Part shown: positions 1 through 10,778 of the stretch, piece after piece
Layout: each line of letters begins with the position of its first letter
Numbering within the stretch: position 1 is the first letter of the stretch
The notes under the pieces: model-generated
What the model was told of the DNA's origin: nothing
The model's input: the letters and a program-made list of their open reading frames with translations, nothing else
Database searches by the model: none
Assembly: GCF_021130785.1 (NCBI RefSeq)
Contig: NC_060214.1
Span: 106,614,001 to 106,678,000, forward strand
Direction of reading: 5' to 3'
From: Homalodisca vitripennis
Taxonomy: Eukaryota > Arthropoda > Insecta > Hemiptera > Cicadellidae
Length of the DNA stretch: 64,000 nt
Translations under genes and position numbers: made by a program

Positions 1-623
1 ACAATGATAAAAAAATATACGCTTTATGTCCGAAGTCGAATATCTATATTCTTGTTCAGGGCAACAAGGCAAAACTCAACCATTGTTGTCGAAAAATGTA
101 ATTAATTCAAAACCAGGTGCGTTAATATACGCGCAAGACCATATTTAAAAACCATATTTAATTTCGATTTACATCTGAAACTCTTAACCACGAACACTGT
201 AATAATATCTACCTGACATGTGTCTACTTCCGTTTTAAAAATACATACAGCCTCACCATTTATTGCATTATGAGTTCTTTAACTGAAGAGGTAAGGACTT
301 CGACTTCAAGATTCGTCTCCATTAGGGCAAAATAATTTATCTGTTACTGAAATTGTTAGGGCTAATTAATAAAAAGTTATTGAATATTGAAGATAAATTA
401 ATGTTATTTTACAGGTATTTGCAAAAACTGTGTTACTCTCCAAAATACAGATTCTTAAAAAATGTCTTTAAATTTAATTTAAAAATGGATCAGGAGGTTA
501 TAATACCTTTCAGTGTTTATGTCTTATGTCAGGATTGTTTGGAATGCCATTGAAAATAACATGATCATGGTTCTAATGTTTCAAAAAAATGGAACTGCGT
601 CCGAAGCCGCAGGTAACTGCTAA
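1..623 (+). mobile_element. Helitron-like remnant, 3' part (copy A)
   Basis: This stretch is the 3' part of a Helitron-like element that starts before the window. It ends GAAGCCGCAGGTAACTG-CTAA followed by T, which fits the CTRR-then-T end of Helitrons. The same sequence is at about 23521-24124, and a related end (GCGTGCGAAGCCGTGGGTAAC) is inside the complete element at 38238-39161. The open frame at 353-553 lies inside this repeat and is not a gene. The class call rests on the 3' end and on similarity to the other copies, since no replication protein is encoded here. Confidence 0.55.
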
Positions 624-1352
624 TAGTAAATAATTTAAAAGAAACCCCAAACTTTGCTAACCGCTTTTATGTAAATAAAGTCAATAGACACATCTCATGG
701 TGAAGTACAGAGACCCTGAGAGATTCTAGGATAACAAGTTAAAAATTCTTAAAAATTCCTAATTTATAATAATGTCTTAAGAATACAGTAAACCGTTAAT
801 GGAGGTTAATTGTGCGCAATATGCCGGATGATTCCATTAATTTTTTGTCTCTTCTGATAAAGAAATTATTTGCTGCTTTCCTTAAGATTTTAATTATATT
901 ATAAAATGTCTTTCCAGAAATATGTAATAATTATAACAGTTTCTTATATAAATATAATGGGTATATTTTTTCTCAGATGCAACTAACTGAACTTAATTCA
1001 GATCAGATGATTCCAACGGAAACAGAGTCCAACCAATCTGTCAAGGCAAGCTGTCAATCTCAGTAAGTTCTAAATCTGTTAAACTGCTAACGTCCTGCAT
1101 CATGATTCAGTCAGTATGTGATGTGATTACGGAAGCTATGTGAATAACCTGCCTGGATTGTTACGCAATGGTTATACAACTATGATGGGTCGCTAGCTCT
1201 GTAATCCCGATGAAAAAATTTAACTTAACTAAAACTTTTCTGCACTACTTTTAGAAGTGACAGGATATTCAGGATTGTTAATGGTAGGGAGTGCAAACAC
1301 TTTCTGCCAAGGCCCTTTGGTAAAGCCTCCATAAGGATATGAAGTAAGCTCT
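624..1352. other. Gene-free unique part of copy A
   Basis: No coding frame, RNA or repeat end is recognisable here. It aligns with 24125-25329 of copy B, apart from the TA-rich insertion in B at 24473-24940. The stretch only helps define the flanks of the LTR element. Confidence 0.6.
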
Positions 1353-1356
1353 ATGT
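1353..1356. repeat. Target site duplication, left (ATGT)
   Basis: ATGT directly precedes the 5' LTR and recurs at 10189-10192 directly after the 3' LTR. The empty site in copy B reads AAGCTATATATCAC near 25325-25337, against AAGCTCTATGTCAC in copy A once the element is removed. A 4-bp duplication fits Ty3/gypsy integration. Confidence 0.85.
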
Positions 1357-3293
1357 TGTAACAATTTTTTTTGTGAACCTTAAATTTTATAACAGAGAGT
1401 AAGAGTTAGATTTTTATTTACTTTGGCAGACAGGCCTGATCAACCTGGAAAATCCATATCAGCTGGCTATTAAACAGCTGCAGCTCCAGCTGGCCAAACA
1501 ACAATTGACTCCTACTTCCTGTTGGACTTTGTTACTGACTGTCAGGCTTCACGAGGCTTATCCTCTCTCTCTCATGGCGATAGTTTGAAGATTGTTCAGT
1601 TGGAAATTGAGTCTCCACGAGGTTATCTATAATGTCTTTACCTACATTGCTCCCTTCCTGGCCCATTACTGGATTGTTGCCAAGGTGAGGTATTTTAATA
1701 TTCTTTTAAGTCAAATAATGTGTGCTACCAAGAAATTATAAATACTTTTGAATACAGATACTTGGAATTAATTTTTCTTTTCTGAACCAACCAGAGTAAA
1801 TATATTAGTGAAATTAAGAAGCAGAAATTACTTGAGCCTTTATTAATTTGTAAGTTGTACTCATAAATATAAATCCTTTCAGATTGTAAATATTATCATA
1901 GTGTTTTAATTGTTCATATTTTCTTAGATCCAAACATATGTTGTTGCAATGGTTAGAACTTTTATTTTAAATAATGCATTTGAAATAACAACAAAATATA
2001 CTTTAGGTAATAAATAGTGTTGTGTTGCCTATAAGTTAAAAATTATCTGTTAGTCTGTTTTATTTTTGCTGTTGTTTGTAAATTCAGGATAATAAATGTT
2101 GGTAATTTATGCTACGTGCTTTGTCAAAATGTAAGTAAGAAAAGGCATTTGTAGAATAGGAAACGAATACGAAAAGATGTTTTCAAGTGAATTCTATTTA
2201 AAGCTTATTTTAGTTAATAATTTATTTTTGGAATTTAATTAACTATATCTCATTATATTGACTACTGTAGATTGAGTAATTGACTAATAGTTAATTTTTG
2301 GGGTTATTGACATTACAAACCGATTATATATCTCTCAAAATACTTCATGTTAAGATTATTTCACGGAATATTTAGGTTTCATTGTTATTATTGTTAACAT
2401 AAAAATTTTACGTGCTATTCTGAAGCAACTATTATACATCTTTTAGTGTCAAATATTTTTGTAGATTCTATTGTCTGAATTGTGCTCAGGGATTTGTTCG
2501 GGAGCGGTTTGTGTGCCTCCACATAGGTCTGCGTACCACTACCTACCCAGTGCCCGTGCTATACCTGCTACTGTGCCTTCCTCCCTGACCGTGAGCCCTT
2601 ACGGAGGCGTATGGTTGTGATCTACGTAGTTGAATAATTACTTATAAATATCTTTCTTTATTGGATACATATTGATGTTTAATGTGCTTTGTGTAAATAT
2701 GTGTCTAGTTTATGTAAGTATTTTTTGATTGATATCTATGGGTAAAATACCAGAAGTACTAGTGGCCGGCCAAGGTAATGTTGTTTAGTGTATAATTACT
2801 GGTGTTTTAGGGTATATTGTATTGATAAATCTAAGGGTTATCTGTACCCTCAGACTGTTGAGATCCAAATACAGAAATGGTAATCAAACCTTTTTTCATG
2901 ATATGAAATGTAAAATTACATAATTTTAATAAATATTTCATTTGATAAATGTTTCTTGTGCAATAAAAAAAAAACAGGCTCTTAGAATTTTTATAAACTT
3001 AATGATTACATTGAATGAGTTTAGCTTTCTTACATGTATTTCCTTTTCTTAAATTTACCTTGTATTTAACTCACTCTTACTTTGGTTGGTTTATAAGGTC
3101 ATTAATTTTACAACATCATTCAGTAAACGGGTCTTTTCCTTGTTCTGACTCCGTTCTCCTACCACACTACTACTGGAAACAAGGTGGCGCCCTCGGATAG
3201 TACCGTTAACAGTTAACTCTACTACGCCGTTAACTTGTGAAAACCACACCTACCCTTCCCACCCCCTAGACTGAGCAAACTGGGACCGCTACA
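1357..3293 (+). repeat. 5' long terminal repeat
   Basis: A 1937-bp direct repeat of 8246-10188, bounded by TGTAAC and CGCTACA. It is unusually long for an insect gypsy element and encodes nothing visible. Differences from the 3' LTR that I could see are about three substitutions (near 2165, 2727 and 2840) and a dozen or more one-base gains or losses, mostly in short homopolymer runs. An AATAAA lies at 2962. Confidence 0.95.
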
Positions 3294-3296
3294 TTT

Positions 3297-3316
3297 TGGC
3301 GCTGTCAACGTGGGAC
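3297..3316 (+). promoter_or_regulatory. Primer-binding site
   Basis: TGGCGCTGTCAACGTGGGAC lies three bases after the 5' LTR. A TGGCGC start is typical of sites complementary to tRNA 3' ends. The rest resembles the lysine-tRNA site (TGGCGCCCAACGTGGG) with a changed and slightly longer centre. The tRNA assignment is an inference; the location is firm. Confidence 0.6.
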
Positions 3317-3493
3317 CTGGCTTGTGTGGGGACTATATAATATATTTGTGAATTTTTTTTGTTCTGATGGTGATTGATATGGACATTATGGTTGGTTAAC
3401 TTGTTGTATATTGCAACACTTTTGTCGGTACTCGTAATTATTAGTGGTTTTGTTTACTGACTGTTACACCTCTATTATCTTTTCTTAAATTAT

Positions 3494-3784
3494 GTGAGTG
3501 TTCGTTTTTCACTTTGGAATTTGGTTTCTGCTGTCACCATGAATGCATATTATTTACGTCGTCATGAAAATGAATATGAGTTGAAACTTAGGGGTTTAGC
3601 TACTACAGGAAATGCAAATGAATTGAGATCCAGGCTCTCTCAAGCTTTTCTTGATAATGTTGAGATTAAGGAAGACGTTATCAGTAATCTAAATGCTGAA
3701 ACCGAACTTGAAGAATGCGAGGAAAAATTCAATGACCTGTCAAAGCTAGTTGAAGATTATGAAGGAAATACAAAAGACAAATGA
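3494..3784 (+). pseudogene. gag: gag N-terminal part (frame broken)
   Basis: The first open frame after the primer-binding site, 96 codons. The likely natural start is the methionine at 3539 (MNAYYLRRHENEYELKLRG). Residues about 29-50 (YELKLRGLATTGNANELRSR) resemble the SAP-like helix pair found at the start of some arthropod gypsy Gag proteins. A leucine/glutamate-rich, probably coiled stretch follows. The frame stops at 3784 and Gag continues in another frame from about 3750, so a single-base shift splits the gene here. Gag forms the cytoplasmic particle that packages the element RNA. Identity comes mainly from position and continuity with the next frame. Confidence 0.75.
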
Positions 3785-5456
3785 ATATCGAAAACTTTCT
3801 GCCCGCCTTTGGCATCTTTACTTGCGAGTGGAGCGTATACCTGTGGATCTGGACTGGGATAAAGACACAGCGGAGGAGAAAGACGACTTATTACAGAGAT
3901 CAAAACACATGCTAGATACCTTCCTTTCCCTCTCATCTAAGGTAACGGAGAAGCTGGACGGTGCTGAAGGGCATGCGAAAAAACTGGACGGAGCTGAAGA
4001 AAAGAAGGCGAGTGAAGATACGTCAGTGAATACTGCGGAAGAAGGAGGCACTTCCCAAGGTACCAATACAGAAACTCCACCCTCTCAAGGAAATGTAAAT
4101 CGGAAGAATATCGCACAAGAAAAGCACCTTCCCCCTCTTGGACATGCTGGACAAGGAAAATCTACTATGGTTGGAAATAGGAAACTGAAACCTGATGAGT
4201 CATGTATAGAGGCAGAAACTGCAAAGCCTATACCAGTCTTCAAATGGGGTTTACAGTTTAGTAATGGTCCTGGCCAGAGCATTGGTGCATTTTTGCAGCG
4301 GGTTGAGGAACTTCGTCATGCTCGCGGAGTTTCTGAAGCTCAACTTTTTAGGTCAGCAGTTGATTTATTTACCGGCAATGCTTTAATTTGGTATCGGTCG
4401 ACCGTGGGCAGAGTCAATTCCTGGGAGCAATTGTGTATGGAGATGAAACTTGTTTTTCAGACGCCGGATTATGACGATATATTGCTGCAGGAGATTATGA
4501 ACAGAACTCAAGGCGATCAAGAGCATATTGATCTTTTCATTGCTTCTATGGAGGGTCTTTATGGTCGTTTGTCAAATCCAATTCCGGAACCCATCAGGCT
4601 TCGTCAGATTCTTAAGAATCTAAATCATTATTTGCAGGACAAACTCTGTATGTTTGTGATCTCTTCTATTGATGAACTCCGACAAATGGGACGTAAGGCT
4701 GAGCTGGGAAGATTGAGAACTACAAATAGTAGGCCTCCTAGGCCAGGCACCGTCTTAGAACCTGATCTAGCTTACTCTCGCACTGATAATCGCAAGAATT
4801 CCTCAAATCATCAAGTTCATGCACTTAATAAACCTACGAGTTTTGCCCCCACAAGGAAGTCCATATGTTGGAATTGTGGTGAGGAAGGCCACATGTACAG
4901 TAATTGTCCTAAAGAGAGGCAACTTTTCTGCTATGGCTGTGGGCATGCTGGTTATCGCAAAACAACCTGTCCTAAGTGTAGTTCAAAAAAACGGAGTACG
5001 AAGGGAGCCTCCTCGGGCATCTTAGGAGTACCTCCCTTATCTTATTTACCGTCAACCAATAAGTTGTCCAATTGTGATTTGGCTTCATTGCCTAAAGGTA
5101 TAAATTTTCTGATTGAAAATTCCGCTAATGATCCGCGACCTTATCTACCAATTCGAATTTTTGGATTTAGTTGCAAAGCATTGTTAGATTCTGGAGCTTC
5201 AAATACAGTGATCGGAAGAGACCTGATGTGGATTTTTGATAAGTTCCCGGCAAAAATTCGACCATTGTCCAACCAATTTGTAGAAGAAACTGCTGACCAC
5301 CAGAAACATAAGATTATTGGAAGAGCAAACATTCCTATTACTCTCGCTCATAAAACAAAACATTTATCTGTCATTGTTTGTACCTTCTCTATCTCAAACA
5401 ATTATTTTGGGGATAGATTTTTGGAATGCTATGCATATTGTTATGGACGCCTATGA
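3750..5456 (+). pseudogene. gag: gag capsid, nucleocapsid and start of protease
   Basis: A 568-codon frame. Residues 1-130 are charged and low in complexity. About 155-320 form a retrotransposon capsid domain (LFTGNALIWYRS motif). Two zinc knuckles follow: residues 373-386 are a standard CX2CX4HX4C, and 394-407 have the cysteines but tyrosine in place of histidine (CYGCGHAGYRKTTC), then a further CPKC. The aspartic protease begins near 455, with its catalytic triplet at 480-482 (LLDSGASNTVIG). Protease is therefore in frame with gag. The frame departs from pol within the protease, near 5370-5390, and the following frame carries the protease end (IILGIDFW). Out-of-frame residues fill the last 25 or so codons. 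The nucleocapsid binds element RNA and the protease matures the polyprotein. Confidence 0.88.
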
Positions 5457-6444
5457 GAAGTCCTGGGAATTTTCTGAGAACCCACCAACACGAGGCCAGA
5501 TATGTGCAATTGGTCTACAAGACTCTACCGTATTGACTACGTCACAAAGGGAAGACTTAAATAATCTTTTGGAGAAGTACTTTTGCAATCAAGGAGAGAA
5601 ATTAGGAAGAACCCATTTAGTGCACCATAAAATTGACACTGGAGATGCTTCTCCCATAAAGCAACGCTACTATCCCATGTCTCCCGCTAGATTGCAGCTT
5701 GTGTATGCCGAACTTGATAAAATGATTGAACTGGGTGTTGTAGAACCTTCAAGAAGTGCTTGGTCCTCCCCAATCATACTTGTGGACAAACCTGATGGTG
5801 GCCAAAGGTTTTGCGTCGATTTCCGGAAAGTCAACTCAGTCACTTGCAGAGATGCTTACCCCTTACCTCATGTCACTTCGATTTTGGATCGCTTAAGGGA
5901 TGCCCAATACTTGTCTGCGTTGGATATCAAAAGCGCTTACTGGCAGATTCCCCTTGAAGCTTCAAGTAAAGAGAAAACTGCCTTTACAATCCAAGGAAGA
6001 GGTCTTTTCCACTTTAATGTTCTCCCATTTGGACTCCACAATGCACCAGCCACCTGGCAACGATTGGTTGATAATATATTAGGGATGGACTTGGAACCTT
6101 TTGTCTTTATCTACCTTGATGACGTAATAATAGTCACACAGACCTTTGAGAAACATCTTGAAATTCTGGAAGAAGTCTTCAAGCGGCTAGCAGCAGCTAA
6201 TCTAACCTTAAATCAAGACAAGTGCCGATTTTGCCAACCTGAACTTCGATATTTGGGCTATATTGTCGATGCTAATGGCCTGAGAGTTGACCCTGAAAAG
6301 GTGAAAGCCATTTTGGAAATTCCTACCCATCGCTCAGTGAAGGAAGTCCGTGCATTCTGCGGTACTGCAAGTTGGTATCGGAGGTTTATCCCAAATTTTG
6401 CCTCTCGTCTTTATCCTCTTACTTCAATGCTGAGGAAAACATAA
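5317..6444 (+). pseudogene. pol: pol: end of protease and reverse transcriptase
   Basis: A 375-codon frame overlapping the gag-protease frame by 140 bp. It opens with the protease tail (IILGIDFW, residues 29-36) and a linker, then a complete Ty3/gypsy reverse transcriptase at about 105-290. Visible motifs are GVVEPSRSAWSSPIILV, GGQRFCVDFRKVN, LDIKSAYWQIPL, TAFTIQGRGLFHFNVLPFGL, and the catalytic YLDD at 266-269. The thumb and connection follow (RYLGYIV, RAFCGTASWYRRFIPNF). The frame ends in TAA at 6444, between the connection domain and RNase H, where a one-base shift is likely. The enzyme copies element RNA into DNA. All RT catalytic aspartates are intact. Confidence 0.95.
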
Positions 6445-6991
6445 CAACTTTAAGTGGACCATTGAAGCTCAGAATGCTTTTGAAGATATAAAGGGTAACC
6501 TTGTAAAATCTCCAATCCTTTCTTGCCCAGACTTTGGGAAGGAATTTTACCATTTTCTTGTGACGCTTCGGCTGTTGGTGTTGGAGCGGTACTCTCCCAG
6601 ATGTCAGAGGAAGGAGAGAAAATGTGATTGCCTATGCAAGTCGGACATTGAGCAAAACTGAGCAAAAGTTTTCTGCTACAGAGCGGGAGTGTTTTGGCCG
6701 TCATTTGGTCAATTGAAAAGTTCCGCCCTTATATAGAAGGAGTTCACTTTGTTGTTGTAACTGACCATCACAGTTTGTTATGGCTTCATAATTTAAAAGA
6801 TCCTCAAGGAAGATTGGCACGGTGGGCATTACGTCTTCAACCTTTTAACTTCACTTTGCTGCATCGCAAAGGTAAAGAAACACGTCGTTCCGGATCTTTT
6901 ATCTAGGAACCCATTAGAATCTGTACCTGCAGAATTTATCGTTGATTCCCTCACTAACTGTTTTCCGATTGGGGACAAGTGGTATCTGAAG
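6445..6991 (+). pseudogene. pol: RNase H domain, several frameshifts
   Basis: This stretch encodes the RNase H that degrades the RNA template, but in pieces. Fragments appear in changing frames: a connection tail after 6444, CDASAVGVGAVLSQ near 6559-6600, YASRTLSKTEQKF near 6633-6671, then 6694-6906 with VIWSIEKFRPYIEG, TDHHSLLWL and RWALRLQPFNF. Breaks fall near 6545-6560, 6620, 6688 and 6885. The linker to integrase (LSRNPLESVP) continues in yet another frame. All parts are present in order with no large deletion, so the damage consists of single-base indels. Confidence 0.85.
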
Positions 6992-7705
6992 ATGATCGAC
7001 TCAGTAAAAGAAAAGCCTGACCTTTACTCTTCATGGAAAGTTGTCGATAATCAGCTCTGGAAGTGTGTCCCTTCATCTACTTCGGTTGGTGATGAGCAAG
7101 AAGATTGGAAGCTAGTTGTACCCAAGGATCAGCGTGGGAAACTCTTCAAACAATTTCATGACGCTCCTACATCTGGACACTTGGGCACGTATAAAACCTA
7201 CCACAGACTCTTACAGAAGTACTATTGGCCTAAGATGAGGAAGGACACCGCAACATATGTCTCTCGCTGTAGGGTGTGTCAGCAAGCTAAGTCGGCTACC
7301 TTAAAGCCAGCAGGACTTATGGGGTCTCAGAGAGTAGTGGACCGACCGTGGCAGACAATAAGTCTGGATCTGATGGGACCTTTTGTAAGATCATCAAGAG
7401 GTTACAAGTACCTGATGGTAGTGGTGGATTACTTCAGCAGGTATACCCTTCTGTTTCCATTAAGAACAGCAACTGCAAGACTTGTTGCTAAACATTTGGA
7501 GGAAGATGTATTCTTGGTATATGGGGTTCCTAACATTGTGATTTGCGACAATGGATCTGAATTCATTGGTCAACCATTTCGAGATTTGCTCAAGGAATAT
7601 AAAGTGAAGACTATCAACACTCCTAGTCATCATCCTCAAGCAAACCCAACGGAGCGGGTGAACCGAAACTATAGGGAACATGTTGAGATCTTATGTTGGG
7701 GATAA
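6992..7705 (+). pseudogene. pol: integrase: zinc-binding and catalytic core
   Basis: A 237-codon frame. The HHCC zinc-binding module has H56, H63, C93 and C96, with the typical SGHLGTYKTYHRL and YYWPKM around it. The catalytic core has D126 (ISLDLMGPF), D186 (ICDNGSEF) and E221 (NPTERVNR). D186 and E221 are 34 residues apart, the D,D-35-E spacing of retroviral-type integrases. The frame ends at 7705, just after the last catalytic helix, and integrase continues in another frame. Integrase joins the cDNA to the target and leaves the 4-bp duplication. The catalytic residues are intact; the break lies beyond them. Confidence 0.95.
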
Positions 7706-8203
7706 TCACCGCAATTGGGATATTAAGTTACCTCAGATAGGGTGTGCCCTACGAACGGCAGTACATGAGACCACTGGTCATTCCCCAGCCTTTTCTTGTA
7801 TTCGGACATGAGATCAACTTATCGGGTGAGGGATCTGGGAATCTTGGTGAGGAAGATTTGCCTCAGCTTTCCGATGCAGGTGATCACCTCCAGGAAACTG
7901 ACGCGCTTGAATGAAGTTTTTAAGGAGATCAAAGAAAGGATGAAGAAGGCACATGAGATTAATGCTAAACGATACAACCTGCGGAGGAGAGAGCAGCAGT
8001 TTAAAGAAGGTCAACTTGTATGGAAGAGGAACTTCACCCAAGCGGATGCAGTCAACTACAAGTCATCCAAACTCTTTCCAAAATTTGTTGGGCCTTACCG
8101 AATTAAGAAGAAAATATCTCCAGTGACCTATCAGCTCCAATCAGAAGATGGGCAATTCATGGGCACCTGGCATACCTCGGACTTAAAACCTTATCTTCAG
8201 TAA
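7706..8203 (+). pseudogene. pol: integrase C-terminal part with GPY/F module
   Basis: Continuation of integrase after the frame break. Sequence from 7706 to about 7815 keeps integrase-like words in a shifted frame (TAVHETTGHSPAF). A frame at 7796-8203 then encodes the C-terminal domain: a helix rich in K and R (HEINAKRYNLRRREQQFKEG), then KFVGPYRIKKKISPVTYQL, the GPY/F module. It ends DLKPYLQ and a TAA at 8201-8203. No chromodomain and no further gene follow. At least two one-base shifts occur between 7690 and 7830. Confidence 0.88.
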
Positions 8204-8231
8204 CGGATGAAAATTTGGGAAATTTTCTCAT

Positions 8232-8245
8232 GAGAGAGGGGGTGG
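8232..8245 (+). promoter_or_regulatory. Polypurine tract
   Basis: GAGAGAGGGGGTGG directly abuts the TGTAAC start of the 3' LTR. This is where plus-strand DNA synthesis is primed in LTR elements. Confidence 0.85.
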
Positions 8246-10188
8246 TGTAACAATTTTTTTTGTGAACCTTAAATTTTATAACAGAGGAGTAAGAGTTAGA
8301 TTTTATTTACTTTGGCAGACAGGCCTGATCAACCTGGAAAAATCCATATCAGCTGGCTATTAAACAGCTGCAGCTCCAGCTGGCCAAACAACAATTGACT
8401 CCTACTTCCTGTTGGACTTTGTTACTGACTGTCAGGCTTCACGAGGCTTATCCTCTCTCTCTCATGGCGATAGTTTGAAGATTGTTCAGTTGGAAATTGA
8501 GTCTCCACGAGGTTATCTATAATGTCTTTACCTACATTGCTCCCTTCCTGGCCCATTACTGGATTGTTGCCAAGGTGAGGTATTTTAATATTCTTTTAAG
8601 TCAAATAATGTGTGCTACCAAGAAATTATAAATACTTTTGAATACAGATACTTGGAATTAATTTTTCTTTTCTGAACCAACCAGAGTAAATATATTAGTG
8701 AAATTAAGAAGCAGAAATTACTTGAGCCTTTATTAATTTGTAAGTTGTACTCATAAATATAAATCCTTTCAGATTGTAAATATTATCATAGTGTTTTAAT
8801 TGTTCATATTTTCTTAGATCCAAACATATGTTGTTGCAATGGTTAGAACTTTTATTTTAAATAATGCATTTGAAATAACAACAAAATATACTTTAGGTAA
8901 TAAATAGTGTTGTGTTGCCTATAAGTTAAAAATTATCTGTTAGTCTGTTTTATTTTTGCTGTTGTTTTGTAAATTCAGGATAATAAATGTTGGTAATTTA
9001 TGCTACGTGCTTTGTCAAAATGTAAGTAAGAAAAGGCATTTGTAGAATAGGAAACAAATACGAAAAGATGTTTTCAAGTGAATTCTATTTAAAGCTTATT
9101 TTAGTTAATAATTTATTTTTGGAATTTAATTAACTATATCTCATTATATTGACTACTGTAGATTGAGTAATTGACTAATAGTTAATTTTTGGGGTTATTG
9201 ACATTACAAACCGATTATATATCTCTCAAAATACTTCATGTTAAGATTATTTCACGGAATATTTAGGTTTCATTGTTATTATTGTTAACATAAAATTTTA
9301 CGTGCTTATTCTGAAGCAACTATTATACATCTTTTAGTGTCAAATATTTTTGTAGATTCTATTGTCTGAATTGTGCTCAGGGATTTGTTCGGGAGCGGTT
9401 TGTGTGCCTCCACATAGGTCTGCGTACCACTACCCTACCCAGTGCCCGTGCTATACCTGCTACTGTGCCTTCCTCCCTGACCGTGAGCCCTTACGGAGGC
9501 GTATGGTTTGTGATCTACGTAGTTGAATAATTACTTATAAATATCTTTCTTTATTGGATACATATTGATGTTTAATGTGCTTTGTGTAAATATGTGTCTA
9601 GTTTATGTAAGTATTGTTTGATTGATATCTATGGGTTAAAATACCAGAAGTACTAGTGGCCGGCCAAGGTAATGTTGTTTAGTGTATAATTACTGGTGTT
9701 TTAGGGTATATTGTATTGATAAATCTAAGGGTTACCTGTACCCTCAGACTGTTGAGATCCAAATACAGAAATGGTAATCAAACCTTTTTTCATGATATGA
9801 AATGTTAAAATTACATAATTTTAATAAATATTTCATTTGATAAATGTTTCTTGTGCAATAAAAAAAAAACAGGCTTCTTAGAATTTTTATAAACTTAATG
9901 ATTACATTGAATGAGTTTAGCTTTCTTACATGTATTTCCTTTTCTTAAATTTACCTTGTATTTAACTCACTCTTACTTTGGTTGGTTATAAGGTCATTAA
10001 TTTTACAAACATCATTCAGTAACGGGTCTTTTCCTTGTTCTGACTCCGTTCTCCTACCACACTACTACTGGAAACAAGGTGGCGCCCTCGGATAGTACCG
10101 TTAACAGTTAACTCTACTACGCCGTTAACTTGTGAAAACCACACCTACCCTTCCCACCCCCTAGACTGAGCAAACTGGGACCGCTACA
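8246..10188 (+). repeat. 3' long terminal repeat
   Basis: A 1943-bp direct repeat of 1357-3293, starting right after the polypurine tract and ending CGCTACA before ATGT. It encodes nothing recognisable. The six extra bases relative to the 5' LTR are spread as one-base indels. Confidence 0.95.
9857..9862 (+). terminator. Possible polyadenylation signal in the LTR
   Basis: AATAAA followed by a run of A, in the distal third of the LTR, with a twin at 2962. It is the only clear AATAAA near a plausible R/U5 border, but other AT-rich words in the LTR could serve. Low certainty. Confidence 0.3.
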
Positions 10189-10192
10189 ATGT
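10189..10192. repeat. Target site duplication, right (ATGT)
   Basis: ATGT after the 3' LTR matches 1353-1356. From here the sequence continues as copy A and aligns with copy B from about 25334 (GGAAGAAGGGAGCTC). Confidence 0.85.
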
Positions 10193-10707
10193 CACGATGG
10201 AAGAAGGGAGCTCTCCCTCTCCAACAATCATCCTTTGTCATAAACTAGGCATTTCAGTTAATTTACTATATAGATTAATATTTGTGGACAGTGCTGCTCC
10301 AGGACATATATCTTAAAAGACTAATAACATTTACTTCAAAGCTATAGAACATAATTAACCAGTAGGAAAATACTTTAAATTAAGGTATGAGAACTGCAAC
10401 AATATGATTATAAAACAAATGAAATAGACATAAAACGTATTCAGTCAAACAATTAAATTGAAAAGTTAAAATTAGTATACAAATCTCACTTATTCAACCA
10501 CTCAAGACACCCGCTAAAACACACATAGACAAGCTTGAACAGTGAACAATATATTGAAAAACTGATGAACGATGGATAGGTATAGTAAACAGAGAAGCTC
10601 TACCGCGTGCAGGTTACACTTTGGTTATCCAAGTGAAACATACAGTAGTTTATGCTGTACCCAATGTAGGATCTCCTGGAAAATTGCAAACAAACTTTGC
10701 TGGAATG

Positions 10708-10778
10708 ATTTAGTAGCTGAGTGGTTAGCGTTTCAGATTGCCACCCCAGGGACCCGGAATCGATTCGCAGTTCGAGCA
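10708..10778 (+). repeat. tRNA-like sequence, probable SINE head (copy A)
   Basis: TTTAGTAGCTGAGTGGTTAG resembles a tRNA A box. CCCGGAATCGATTCGC, 40-odd bases later, resembles a degraded B box. A matching copy lies at 25827-25897 in copy B (TAGCTGAGTTGTTAGCG and GGAATCGATTCCCAC). The stems are imperfect, so this reads as a tRNA-derived SINE remnant rather than a working tRNA gene. Confidence 0.45.

Larger units (their letters stand above)
1357..10188 (+). mobile_element. Ty3/gypsy LTR retrotransposon
   Basis: A full-length 8.83 kb element. It has two direct LTRs of about 1.94 kb that start TGTAAC and end GCTACA, a primer-binding site after the 5' LTR, gag-protease-RT-RNase H-integrase in that order, a polypurine tract before the 3' LTR, and an ATGT target duplication. 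Reverse transcriptase before integrase marks it as Ty3/gypsy rather than copia. Integrase ends with a GPY/F module and no chromodomain follows. Only about 40 bp separate the end of integrase from the 3' LTR, so there is no env. The coding region is split by many frame changes, so this copy cannot be read as it stands. The LTRs differ by few substitutions, so insertion was recent, and the element is absent from copy B. Confidence 0.96.

Noticed and set aside
3818..5332. Minus-strand frames opposite gag and protease
   Set aside because: Shadows of the gag-protease frame without motifs.
8204..8245. A possible env gene after integrase
   Set aside because: Only about 40 bp separate the integrase stop from the 3' LTR, so there is no room for env.
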